Shown: piece after piece, positions 1 to 6,345 of the stretch
How positions within the stretch are numbered: the first letter of the stretch is position 1
How the letters are laid out: each line of letters opens with the position of its first letter
Assembly (NCBI GenBank): GCA_003224195.1
Contig: QHYP01000150.1
Location: 11,875 to 24,969 of the forward strand
From: Acidobacteriota bacterium
Lineage (GTDB): Bacteria; Acidobacteriota; Terriglobia; Acidiferrales; UBA7541
Reading direction: 5' to 3'
Length of the DNA stretch: 13,095 nucleotides
Made by a program: the position numbers and the translations under genes
Notes under the pieces: model-generated
Database searches by the model: none
What the model was told of the DNA's origin: nothing
What the model saw: only the letters and a program-made list of their open reading frames with translations

Positions 1-461
1 TGAATAGGCATGGGCATGAGCTCGTCGGTCTCATCGCAGGCGAAGCCGAACATGAGCCCCTGATCCCCTGCGCCGCCCGTGTCCACGCCCATGGCTATAT
101 CCAAGGATTGGCGCTTCACCGTGCACATGACCGCGCACGTGTCCGCGTCAAAGCCATATTTCGCTCGCGTGTACCCGACCCCGCGAATGGTTTCGCGGAC
201 AAGCTCGTCATAATTGACGTGAGCGTTGGTGGTGATCTCTCCGGAGACCACCGCGAGGCCCGTGGTGACAAGCGTCTCGCACGCCACGCGGCCCTGCGGA
301 TCTTGCCGCATCACTTCATCAAGCACTGCGTCCGAGATCTGATCGGCGATCTTGTCCGGGTGACCTTCCGTCACGGACTCAGAAGTGAACAGAAAATTCT
401 TACCCTGCTGGCTCGAACGGATCTCTCCTTCGTGAGATGCTGGAATCCAGGACGTATACAA
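1..461 (-). CDS. metK: S-adenosylmethionine synthetase, N-terminal part (3' end outside window)
   Basis: MetK makes S-adenosylmethionine from ATP and methionine in the cytosol. The visible 153 codons carry the family's N-terminal signature: FLFTSESVTEGHPDKIADQ, then VTTGLAVVSGEITT, the Tyr/Asp-rich stretch around NYDELVRETI, and GVDTGGAGDQGLMFGFA, which forms part of the ATP/methionine site. The frame runs off the left edge at ELMPMPI. The start is uncertain. The frame opens after a TGA at 494-492 and contains no ATG or GTG before the conserved FLFTSES. The only usual start is TTG at 461-459, about 15 nt after a GAAGGA. A better Shine-Dalgarno (GAAGGAG, 431-425) lies further in, but no standard start follows it in frame. 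The gene is separated from prfB by about 200 nt and has its own promoter candidate. Family assignment is certain; the exact 5' end is not. Confidence 0.93.
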   Translation of the reverse strand, partial: MYTSWIPASHEGEIRSSQQGKNFLFTSESVTEGHPDKIADQISDAVLDEVMRQDPQGRVACETLVTTGLAVVSGEITTNAHVNYDELVRETIRGVGYTRAKYGFDADTCAVMCTVKRQSLDIAMGVDTGGAGDQGLMFGFACDETDELMPMPI

Positions 462-496
462 CCGAACGCGAAAGTTTCCTTCGTTATGACCCTGTC

Positions 497-525
497 AGAC
501 TAACATCGGCTCCAGGGAGTGTCAA
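497..525 (-). promoter_or_regulatory. Candidate sigma70-type promoter for metK
   Basis: On the minus strand a perfect -35 hexamer TTGACA (525-520) is followed by a 17-nt spacer and TAGTCT (502-497), preceded by TGT as in an extended -10. Transcription would begin near 490, giving a leader of about 30 nt to the TTG at 461. The -10 matches consensus at only three positions, so the extended TG and the perfect -35 carry the call. Confidence 0.5.
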
Positions 526-546
526 CGCACTGAATCCAAATGCGTT
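524..546. promoter_or_regulatory. Inverted repeat overlapping the metK -35 (operator candidate)
   Basis: AACGCA at 524-529 and TGCGTT at 541-546 form a perfect 6-bp inverted repeat with an 11-nt centre. Its inner arm covers the first two bases of the TTGACA -35 element. This placement is what a repressor or activator dimer site would have. No regulator is known from the sequence, and a repeat of this size can occur by chance. Confidence 0.3.
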
Positions 547-661
547 ATTTGAACATTGAGCGGTGATTTTGAAAGGTCGAAGGCCCGTTTTCTCCCATCC
601 AGTGGAACTGCTCGATAGCGGCACGCGCCCGTCTCAGCTTGGGCCGTGGCCCCTGGACCGC

Positions 662-1820
662 TTAGCCCGCGCCACCATCATCCGCTGCTTGGATGTCCAA
701 TCTTCTCCCGTTCTTCTTCGCCAGCAGATAGGCGCGGATGAAAGGGTCCAGATCGCCATCGAGGACGCGGTCTACATCGCCCATTTCAAATTTCGTTCGA
801 TTGTCCTTGATAAGCCGGTACGGTTGGAGAACGTAGGAGCGAATCTGGCTGCCAAAACTGATATCGAGCTTCGATTCATCGAGCTTGTCCGCTCTCTGGC
901 GGCGTTTTTCCAGCTCAAGCTCATAGAGCCGCGAGCGAAGCATTTTCATAGCGAGCTCCCGATTCTTGTGTTGGCTGCGTTCGTTCTGGCACTGCACGAC
1001 AATTCCCGTGGCGAGGTGCGTGATGCGCACCGCGGTTTCCACCTTATTGACGTTCTGCCCGCCGTGGCCGCCGGCCCGGTAGGTGTCGATGCGCAGTTCC
1101 TCCGGCTTGACGTTGATCTCGATCCGGTCGTCCACTTCGGGAATCACAAAGACGGACGCGAAGGAAGTGTGCCGCCGCGCGGCCTGGTCGAACGGCGAAA
1201 TGCGCACGAGCCGATGCACGCCGCTTTCCCCCGCGAGCAAGCCGTAGGCATTCTCGCCTTCGAATTGCACCGTCGCAGACTTGATGCCCGCTTCCTCTCC
1301 CGGCGTCTCGTCCAGCACCACGGCGCGAAAACCTTTCCGCTCCGCCCAACGGAGGTACATGCGCAGGAGGATCTGCGCCCAATCCTGCGATTCGGTCCCG
1401 CCAGCTCCCGGCTTGATGGTCATGATGGCGTTGAGGTGATCGTTTTCGCCCGAGAGCAGCGTCTGCGTCTCGAGTTCCGCCACGTAGCTCTCCGCCGCAT
1501 CCAGCTCCCGAGAAAGCTCTTTCAGCAAATCGTTGCGCTGCTCGACGCTCGAATCTTCGCGAGCAAGATGAATGTAGGTCTCGATGTCGCCGTAGAGGCG
1601 CGTAAGTTTTTCATCAGCAGCGATCTGGTCTTCGGCGCGTTTGCGGTCGCGCAGGACCGATTGCGCCTCTTCCTGGTTGCTCCAAAAATCGGACTTGGCA
1701 CTGCGGGCTTCGAGGGACTTCAGGCATTCGCGGTTATGCGGCGCGTCAAAGATAGCTCCGCACGAGTTCGATACGCTGCTTCAGCGCTTCAAAACGATGT
1801 TCGAGGTCTTCCAGAATCAT
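662..1820 (-). CDS. prfB: Peptide chain release factor 2, with programmed +1 frameshift
   Basis: RF2 ends translation at UGA and UAA codons in the ribosomal A site. The gene is read in two frames. ATG at 1820-1818 opens 24 codons ending in Tyr-Leu, followed by an in-frame TGA (1748-1746). Skipping one base at CTT TGA C restores a frame that runs to the stop at 664-662, giving 385 residues (E. coli RF2 is 365). Motifs in the joined protein: the SPF anticodon-like tripeptide at about 208-210, which marks RF2 rather than RF1, and GGQ at about 253-255 for peptide release, inside AGGHGGQNVN. The N-terminal part is helical and charged as expected. No Shine-Dalgarno precedes the ATG; a TAGAAT at 1832-1827 sits so close that the mRNA could be leaderless. 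The gene lies 87 nt after lnt. Any caller that ignores recoding will report only a shortened 288-residue protein. Confidence 0.96.
1746..1760 (-). promoter_or_regulatory. RF2 programmed +1 frameshift site
   Basis: The minus strand reads CGG AGC TAT CTT TGA C. CTT at 1751-1749 is the slippery codon and TGA at 1748-1746 the in-frame stop; the shifted frame resumes with GAC (1747-1745). GGAG at 1759-1756 lies 4 nt before CTT and can act as the internal Shine-Dalgarno that stimulates the shift in E. coli (AGGGGG, 3 nt before CUU). In the known mechanism, low RF2 slows termination at the UGA and favours the shift, giving autoregulation. Without the shift the product is a 24-residue peptide. Confidence 0.95.
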
Positions 1821-1826
1821 AGAACT

Positions 1827-1867
1827 ATTCTAATGGCGAAACTTGAAAATCGAAAATCGAATTTCAA
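1827..1867 (-). promoter_or_regulatory. prfB promoter region with 25-nt palindrome
   Basis: TAGAAT at 1832-1827 matches the -10 consensus at five of six positions and lies 6 nt before the prfB ATG, so transcription would start at or next to the ATG. Its -35 region falls inside an AT-rich palindrome at 1867-1843: arms TTGAAA and TTTCAA, one mismatch, then TCGA-TTT-TCGA. An alternative -35, TTGACA at 1881-1876, has only a weak -10 partner (GATTTT, 1858-1853). The palindrome has no T-run after it, so it looks more like an operator than a terminator for lnt. Confidence 0.35.
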
Positions 1868-1907
1868 ACACCGGTTGTCAATGCGGACAGTTTCGAGTTC
1901 CCCTGCG

Positions 1908-3491
1908 TCATTTCCTCGACGCCAGGGCGAACATGGGCAACAAGGCGCTGACAATGACACAGAGCCACGCGAACCAGTCGCCCAAGCGCGTGTACAGTGT
2001 CTCGTCCGTGCGAAAGTCATACGGAAGATCGACGCTCGCGCGCACATCGGGCGCCAGGCGCGCGACGATCCGGCCATACGGATCGACGGAAACGGTGTAG
2101 CCGTTGTTTGTGGAACGCACCAGCCAGCGGCGATTCTCCACCGCGCGCACACGCGCCATCGCAAGGTGTTGTGCCGGCGCCGCCGACCGGCCAAACCATC
2201 CGTCATTCGAGAGGTTGAAGAAGACCTGCGCTCCTTTCGCCGCAAAGCGCCGGATTTCGCCCGCAAAGATCGCTTCATAGCAAATGAAAACGCTGAAGCG
2301 ATGGCCATTGGCCAGCGTTCCGACGGCGACGTTCGACCCGGGCGTGAATCCTCCAACTTCGTTCGACACGTTCGTCACCACGCGGTGAATCAGCGGAAAC
2401 GGTTCGTATTCGCCATACGGAACCAGATGGATCTTGTCGTACTCGAACACACGCTGGCCCTGCCGGTCCACCAGAATCGCGCTGTTGTAGGGTGCCATTC
2501 GTGTTTGCCCCGCCTGGCCTTCAGAAACCGCGAGCGGCTTCCACTCGATATCCCCAGCGAGGAAAGGCATTCCGGAGCGAATTGCCAGCGCCGAAGTACG
2601 CCGTGCAAACTGGGGATCCTCGAACGAGAACGGCGCGGGCGCCTCCGGCCAAACAATGATGTCCGGCGTCTTATCCGGCGGCGCGACGCTTAGCCGTTCA
2701 ATCTCGTCCAGCTCCGCTGCATGCAGGCGAAACCAATCGCTCTCGTACGATTCCGCTTCCGGAAAATTGAGCTGCACGGCGCGCGCAAAGTGTCCGGCGC
2801 GCGCTTCGGGAACAAAACGCGGTCCGAGCCACGCGATGGCTACAAGCACTATGACTGCGCCGAGAAGAATACTGCAGCGGCGCCAGTAGCCCGCCGGTGC
2901 GGCGGAAACAGTCCAGGCCGAGAGCGCGTTGAAGCCGGCAACGACAAACGAGAGGCCGTAAATTCCCGTGACGGCCGTCAATTGCACGAGCGCGAGATTC
3001 GCAGCCGCCGGGTAGCCAAGCAGATTCCACGGAAAGCCGATTTCGGGAAGATGCGCCCGGACAAACTCAAACGCGACCCACAAGAACGGCGCAGCGATGC
3101 AGGCTCGCGCGATGCTGCGGCGAGAGATGAAATTCACGCACCACGCAAAGAGACCCGTCAGAACGCCCCAGGCCAAGGCAATCAGCAGGAGGACGCCAAT
3201 GCCGCCAAGGTGCGAGAGCCCGCCGTGGACTTCGAGGACGATGGCGATCCAATAGAGAGAAGTGAGCACGAAGACGAGGCCGTGCAAAAATCCAGAGGAG
3301 AAAGCGACGCGGCCGCGCGCACCGAAGAGCGGAAGGAGCAACAGCATCACAAAAACCCAGGAACCGATGGCAAAGCCGATGCCCGTGTAGCACTCTGCAA
3401 GAAGAAATCCGGAAAAGGCGGCCAAGCTGAGGCGCCCAATCGTGGTGAATTCTTTGCTGGTCGAGGAATATAGAGAGTCGAACAGCGCCAT
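1908..3491 (-). CDS. lnt: Apolipoprotein N-acyltransferase
   Basis: Lnt attaches the third acyl chain to the N-terminal cysteine of lipoproteins, at the periplasmic face of the inner membrane. The 527-residue protein has the full family layout: about six hydrophobic segments in residues 20-225, then a nitrilase-type domain from about 235 to 495, then a last membrane segment near 504-522. The catalytic triad is present: Glu283 in WPEAPAPF, Lys353 in YDKIHLVPYGEYEP and Cys404 in ICYEAIF. The conserved NLSNDGWFG lies at 426-434. The start is the ATG at 3491, which shares one base with the TGA of the SPOR gene (TGATG), so translation is probably coupled. Length and residues suggest an active enzyme. 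Presence of Lnt implies triacylated lipoproteins and a diderm envelope. Confidence 0.96.
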   Translation of the reverse strand: MALFDSLYSSTSKEFTTIGRLSLAAFSGFLLAECYTGIGFAIGSWVFVMLLLLPLFGARGRVAFSSGFLHGLVFVLTSLYWIAIVLEVHGGLSHLGGIGVLLLIALAWGVLTGLFAWCVNFISRRSIARACIAAPFLWVAFEFVRAHLPEIGFPWNLLGYPAAANLALVQLTAVTGIYGLSFVVAGFNALSAWTVSAAPAGYWRRCSILLGAVIVLVAIAWLGPRFVPEARAGHFARAVQLNFPEAESYESDWFRLHAAELDEIERLSVAPPDKTPDIIVWPEAPAPFSFEDPQFARRTSALAIRSGMPFLAGDIEWKPLAVSEGQAGQTRMAPYNSAILVDRQGQRVFEYDKIHLVPYGEYEPFPLIHRVVTNVSNEVGGFTPGSNVAVGTLANGHRFSVFICYEAIFAGEIRRFAAKGAQVFFNLSNDGWFGRSAAPAQHLAMARVRAVENRRWLVRSTNNGYTVSVDPYGRIVARLAPDVRASVDLPYDFRTDETLYTRLGDWFAWLCVIVSALLPMFALASRK

Positions 3492-4153
3492 CAGTGCCTG
3501 ACGATGGCCCTGAAACCTGCGCTTTTGAGACCCTTCCTCGCCGCCTCGGCCGACTTCTGGTCGGCGTACGGCCCCACTTGCACGCGGTAGAATTTGTCAC
3601 CATTGGGCGTGGAGACAAATGCGGGGAACTTTTTCTTCTGCAGGTTCGCAGCGAGCCCGAGCGCGACCGATTCTTTCTTCATTGCCGCAACCTGCAGCAG
3701 GTATGCTCCTGCGGGAGTTGCCGGCACATTGGGCGAGGGTTTGCCATTCGTGGGAGGAACTCTTGCCGGCGCAGGGCCATTCGCACCCCTCCCTATTTCC
3801 TTCCACGGAGGCGCGGACTCCGTTCCCTTCAAATGGTCGTCCGCCTTCTTCACGTTCCCGGCGTGATAGAACTCCCATTCCGGATACATCGGCGTCGCGT
3901 CCGGGCCTGCCTTGGGATTGCCCGGCTCTGCCCCGCGCTTTCCGCCGGGATCCTTTTTCGGAAGGATTGCAGGATTCGCTGCCAGAGAGGGATCTGCGGC
4001 GCGCACCTGAGTGTCGAACTGGTTCTTGCCCATGACGTAGCCGAGCGTGAAAAACACGCCGGAAAAGAGAAGCATCAGGCAAAACAACCCGATGACGTGC
4101 CGGCCCTCCAGCACACGTTCCCCGGCGCCGCCCCGTTTTCCTCCGTAGGCCAT
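3491..4153 (-). CDS. SPOR-domain single-pass membrane protein
   Basis: The protein has 220 residues from the chosen ATG at 4153. A short charged N-terminus precedes one membrane segment (about 19-41). A Pro/Gly/Lys-rich linker of about 100 residues follows, then a C-terminal SPOR domain (about 148-220) with YLLQVAAM, KKKFPAFV, FYRVQVGPY and a final SAGFRAIV strand. SPOR domains bind peptidoglycan glycan strands lacking stem peptides, often at the division site; that role is inferred here from the family. A longer in-frame start at 4189 would overlap the slipin gene by 34 nt. The ATG at 4153 lies 2 nt after the slipin stop with GGAAG just upstream, so I prefer it. It overlaps lnt by one or two bases. 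It resembles FtsN or DedD only in general layout, so I give no symbol. Confidence 0.88.
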   Translation of the reverse strand: MAYGGKRGGAGERVLEGRHVIGLFCLMLLFSGVFFTLGYVMGKNQFDTQVRAADPSLAANPAILPKKDPGGKRGAEPGNPKAGPDATPMYPEWEFYHAGNVKKADDHLKGTESAPPWKEIGRGANGPAPARVPPTNGKPSPNVPATPAGAYLLQVAAMKKESVALGLAANLQKKKFPAFVSTPNGDKFYRVQVGPYADQKSAEAARKGLKSAGFRAIVRH

Positions 4154-4155
4154 TC

Positions 4156-4926
4156 TTACTTCCGCTGTCCCCCTAACGCCTGCACCCACGTATTAATGAT
4201 ATCGATGGGCAGCGGAAACACAATCGTTGTGTTCTTCTCGACACCTATCTCCGTCAACGTCTGCAGGTAGCGGAGCTGGATCGCCGAGGACTGTGTTTCG
4301 AGAACTTTGGCAGCGTCGGCAAGCTTTTGCGAGGCTTCGAATTCGCCGGCGGCGTGAATGATCTTGGCCCGGCGTTCGCGTTCGGCTTCGGCCTGCTTGG
4401 CGATGGCGCGCTGCATCTGCTCGGGAATATCGACCTGCTTCACTTCGACTTTGGAGACTTTGATGCCCCAAGGCTCGGTGTCCTGGTCGAGAATGATCTG
4501 AAGTTTCGCGTTCACCTTTTCGCGCTGGGAGAGAATTTCGTCGAGCTCGAACTGGCCCACGATGCTGCGCAACGTGGTCTGCGCGAGCTGCGACGTCGCG
4601 TATTGATAGTTTTGCACCTGCGACATCGCGAGGTTTGCGTCCACAACGCGGAAGTAACAGACGGCGTTCACTTTCACCGAAACGTTGTCCCGCGTAATGA
4701 TGTCCTGCGGAGGAACGTCGAGTGTCTCCAAGCGCAGGTTGACGCGATACAACACTTCAATGGGCCAAAAAACCAGCCGCACGCCCGCGCCCTTGGCTTC
4801 CGGAAGCAGCCGACCGAGCCGAAGGACCACACCGCGTTCCCACTCTTTGATGATGTAAAGCGAATTCCAGAACCAGATGAGACCGAATCCAATGATCACA
4901 AGCAAGCCGATAAAGCTGGGTTCCAT
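4156..4926 (-). CDS. Slipin / stomatin-like SPFH-domain membrane protein
   Basis: Slipins are membrane-anchored SPFH proteins that oligomerise into rings or cages and are often paired with NfeD proteases. The 256-residue product has an N-terminal hydrophobic anchor (about 5-25), then the prohibitin-like domain: IIKEWERGVVLRLGR at 25-39, LETLDVPPQDIITRDNVSV at 67-85, QTTLRSIVGQFELDEIL at about 116-132, and IKVSKVEVKQVDIPE at 155-169. An Ala/Glu-rich coiled-coil helix follows to about 215, then a hydrophobic C-terminus with TTIVFPLP. I chose the ATG at 4926 because AGGAGG precedes it by 4 nt and it begins right at the membrane anchor; an upstream start at 4995 would run into the NfeD domain. 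The NfeD OB-domain gene ends 22 nt upstream, which supports an NfeD-slipin partnership. No truncation is visible. Confidence 0.94.
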   Translation of the reverse strand: MEPSFIGLLVIIGFGLIWFWNSLYIIKEWERGVVLRLGRLLPEAKGAGVRLVFWPIEVLYRVNLRLETLDVPPQDIITRDNVSVKVNAVCYFRVVDANLAMSQVQNYQYATSQLAQTTLRSIVGQFELDEILSQREKVNAKLQIILDQDTEPWGIKVSKVEVKQVDIPEQMQRAIAKQAEAERERRAKIIHAAGEFEASQKLADAAKVLETQSSAIQLRYLQTLTEIGVEKNTTIVFPLPIDIINTWVQALGGQRK

Positions 4927-4948
4927 CGCGCCTCCTGTACCTAGAAGC

Positions 4949-5260
4949 TTATTCGTTCTTCGTCGAGCCGGCTGAACCTTGCGACGCCTCGACATGCAGG
5001 GTCAGCCCATCCACGCGGCTCACGCGAACCGCCTGACCGGCCGGGATCGTTTGCGGCGCGGTCGCCCGCCACAGCTCGCCGCGTACCCGGATCATTCCTT
5101 CGTTCCCCGTGCCTGCCGCAATCCCCGGAATCGCGGCCAGCACCACGCCTTGCATGCCGACGAGGTCTTCTGTCCCCGTCGAAGGCTTCCATTTGCGCGA
5201 TCGCATCACCAGCCGCGCAAGAAACACGGCGAACACAGCAAATGGCAGCGTCGCCGCCAA
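4949..5260 (-). CDS. NfeD C-terminal membrane segment and OB-fold domain (split from the protease part)
   Basis: This 103-residue frame starts with a hydrophobic segment (LPFAVFAVFLARLVM, 5-19), then a basic stretch and an NfeD OB-fold domain (GTEDLVGMQG, GMIRVRGELWRA, GQAVRVSRVDGLTLHVE). These are the last membrane helix and cytosolic domain normally found at the end of a long NfeD protein. The preceding protease gene (6345-5206) lacks exactly these parts and overlaps this frame by 55 nt in a different frame. The first usable start is TTG at 5260, with AGGAGGGGG 7 nt before it, a surprisingly good ribosome site. Three readings fit: a frameshift mutation or sequencing error in one nfeD gene, a -1 recoding event, or two separate genes. 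The OB domain commonly contacts the slipin partner, whose gene follows after 22 nt. Confidence 0.8.
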   Translation of the reverse strand: MAATLPFAVFAVFLARLVMRSRKWKPSTGTEDLVGMQGVVLAAIPGIAAGTGNEGMIRVRGELWRATAPQTIPAGQAVRVSRVDGLTLHVEASQGSAGSTKNE

Positions 5261-6345
5261 CTCACGCCCCCTCCTGTCAGGGGCGAGCGAATCAGAAAGA
5301 TTGCACCCAGGAACATGGCCACAACTCCGCCCGCTCCAAGCACGCCATGACTCGGAAATTTCGCCTCGAGAAGGAACAACGCCAACGCCAAGAAAATCAA
5401 AAACACTCCAGCCACATTCACCGGCAATATGTGCATGGCGTAAAGCGCCAGCAACAGGCAGATGCCTCCAATCACGCCCGGCGCGAACAATCCCGGATGC
5501 GTGAATTCCGTGTAGAGACCCAGCACGCCGAGAATCAGCAGAACGAAGAAAACGTCCGGCTCCACAATCCGCGCCAGAAACCGCTGGCGCAGGGACAGCT
5601 CAAAGGGCGCGCGCGCGGGGTTGCGCAATTCCAGTTTCGTTTGCGAGCCGTCAAATCGTTTGATCGTGCGCCCATCGAGCTGGTGGAAGAGTTCCTCGGG
5701 CGACGCGACAATCAAATCGACGAGCTTACCGTCGAGAGCTTCTTTCTCGGTGAAAGCTTTCGCATCGGTCACGGCTGTCTCGGCCAGCGACACGTTGCGC
5801 CCGCGCTGGCTGGCAAAGCTTCTCAAGTAAGCCGTGGCATCATTCGTGATTTTTCGCCGCAACGTTTCGTCAATCTGCACCGGAAACGCCCCGACGCCGA
5901 TGAGCGGCGACGCTGCCCCGGCGTGCGTCCCGGGCGCCATGGCCGCCACGTCCGCCGACAGCAGAATGAAAAACCCGGCCGACGCGCCCCGCGCCCCCGC
6001 CGGCGAGACGTACACCACGACCGGCACGGATGAAGTCAGAATGTGATTGATGATGTCTCGCATCGAATCACTCAGCCCGCCCGGCGTGTCCATGGTGATC
6101 AGCACGAGCGCCGCCTTGCGGCGGGCCGCGTCGGCGAGACCCTCGTCAATGTAAGTCGCCAGGACCGGCTCGACCTCGCGATCGATTTTCAGTTCGAGGA
6201 CCGTCGCCCGCGGCAAGTCAGTCTCTGCAGCCCCGGCCCAGTCCGCGGAAAACAACGCCAAAACACAAAGGACGTCGAGGAAAGCAACGGGCCACAAGGA
6301 GCGTGCCCCTAAGCGCGCCCCTTCCGTCGATAACCGGGCGCTCAT
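5206..6345 (-). CDS. NfeD-type membrane serine protease (ClpP class), C-terminus lost by frame change
   Basis: Long NfeD proteins are membrane-bound ClpP-class proteases; the archaeal PH1510 cleaves its stomatin partner with a Ser-Lys dyad. This product has 379 residues. There is a signal-like segment (about 16-40, ending AGAA), then the protease domain (about 48-235) with MDTPGGLSDS at 85-94 and GARGASAGFF around Ser122. Lys165 in LRRKITNDATAYLRS is the likely second dyad residue; the 43-residue spacing is close to the 41 of PH1510. Four hydrophobic segments follow (about 263-282, 287-306, 309-328, 336-352). After SPLTGGG the frame gives an Arg/Cys-rich tail unlike the family, while the expected fifth helix and OB domain continue in another frame. 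The ATG at 6345 overlaps the upstream TPR stop as ATGA. Confidence 0.88.
   Translation of the reverse strand: MSARLSTEGARLGARSLWPVAFLDVLCVLALFSADWAGAAETDLPRATVLELKIDREVEPVLATYIDEGLADAARRKAALVLITMDTPGGLSDSMRDIINHILTSSVPVVVYVSPAGARGASAGFFILLSADVAAMAPGTHAGAASPLIGVGAFPVQIDETLRRKITNDATAYLRSFASQRGRNVSLAETAVTDAKAFTEKEALDGKLVDLIVASPEELFHQLDGRTIKRFDGSQTKLELRNPARAPFELSLRQRFLARIVEPDVFFVLLILGVLGLYTEFTHPGLFAPGVIGGICLLLALYAMHILPVNVAGVFLIFLALALFLLEAKFPSHGVLGAGGVVAMFLGAIFLIRSPLTGGGVSWRRRCHLLCSPCFLRGW
5260..5275 (-). other. Probable frame-change site in nfeD (G-run)
   Basis: The minus strand reads ACA GGA GGG GGC GTG AGT in the protease frame, with a run of five G at 5271-5267. One extra G would give Gly-Gly-Gly-Arg-Glu-Leu and enter the OB-domain frame without a stop; removing one G gives TGA. 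The homopolymer is the most economical place for a sequencing error, a mutation, or -1 slippage. The same G-rich tract also serves as a Shine-Dalgarno for the TTG at 5260. Confidence 0.6.

Noticed and set aside
641..652. Short GC hairpin GGGC-loop-GCCC just after prfB
   Set aside because: Only 4-5 bp of stem and no T-run on the minus strand, so not supportable as a terminator.
462..661. SAM riboswitch upstream of metK
   Set aside because: I looked for SAM-I, SAM-II and related core motifs in the 200-nt gap and saw none; the best promoter leaves a leader of only about 30 nt.
563..1822. Long plus-strand open frame (419 codons) across prfB
   Set aside because: It is the antisense of prfB, which has clear RF2 motifs; the plus-strand protein has no recognisable domain and is rich in Arg/His/Leu as GC-rich shadows are.
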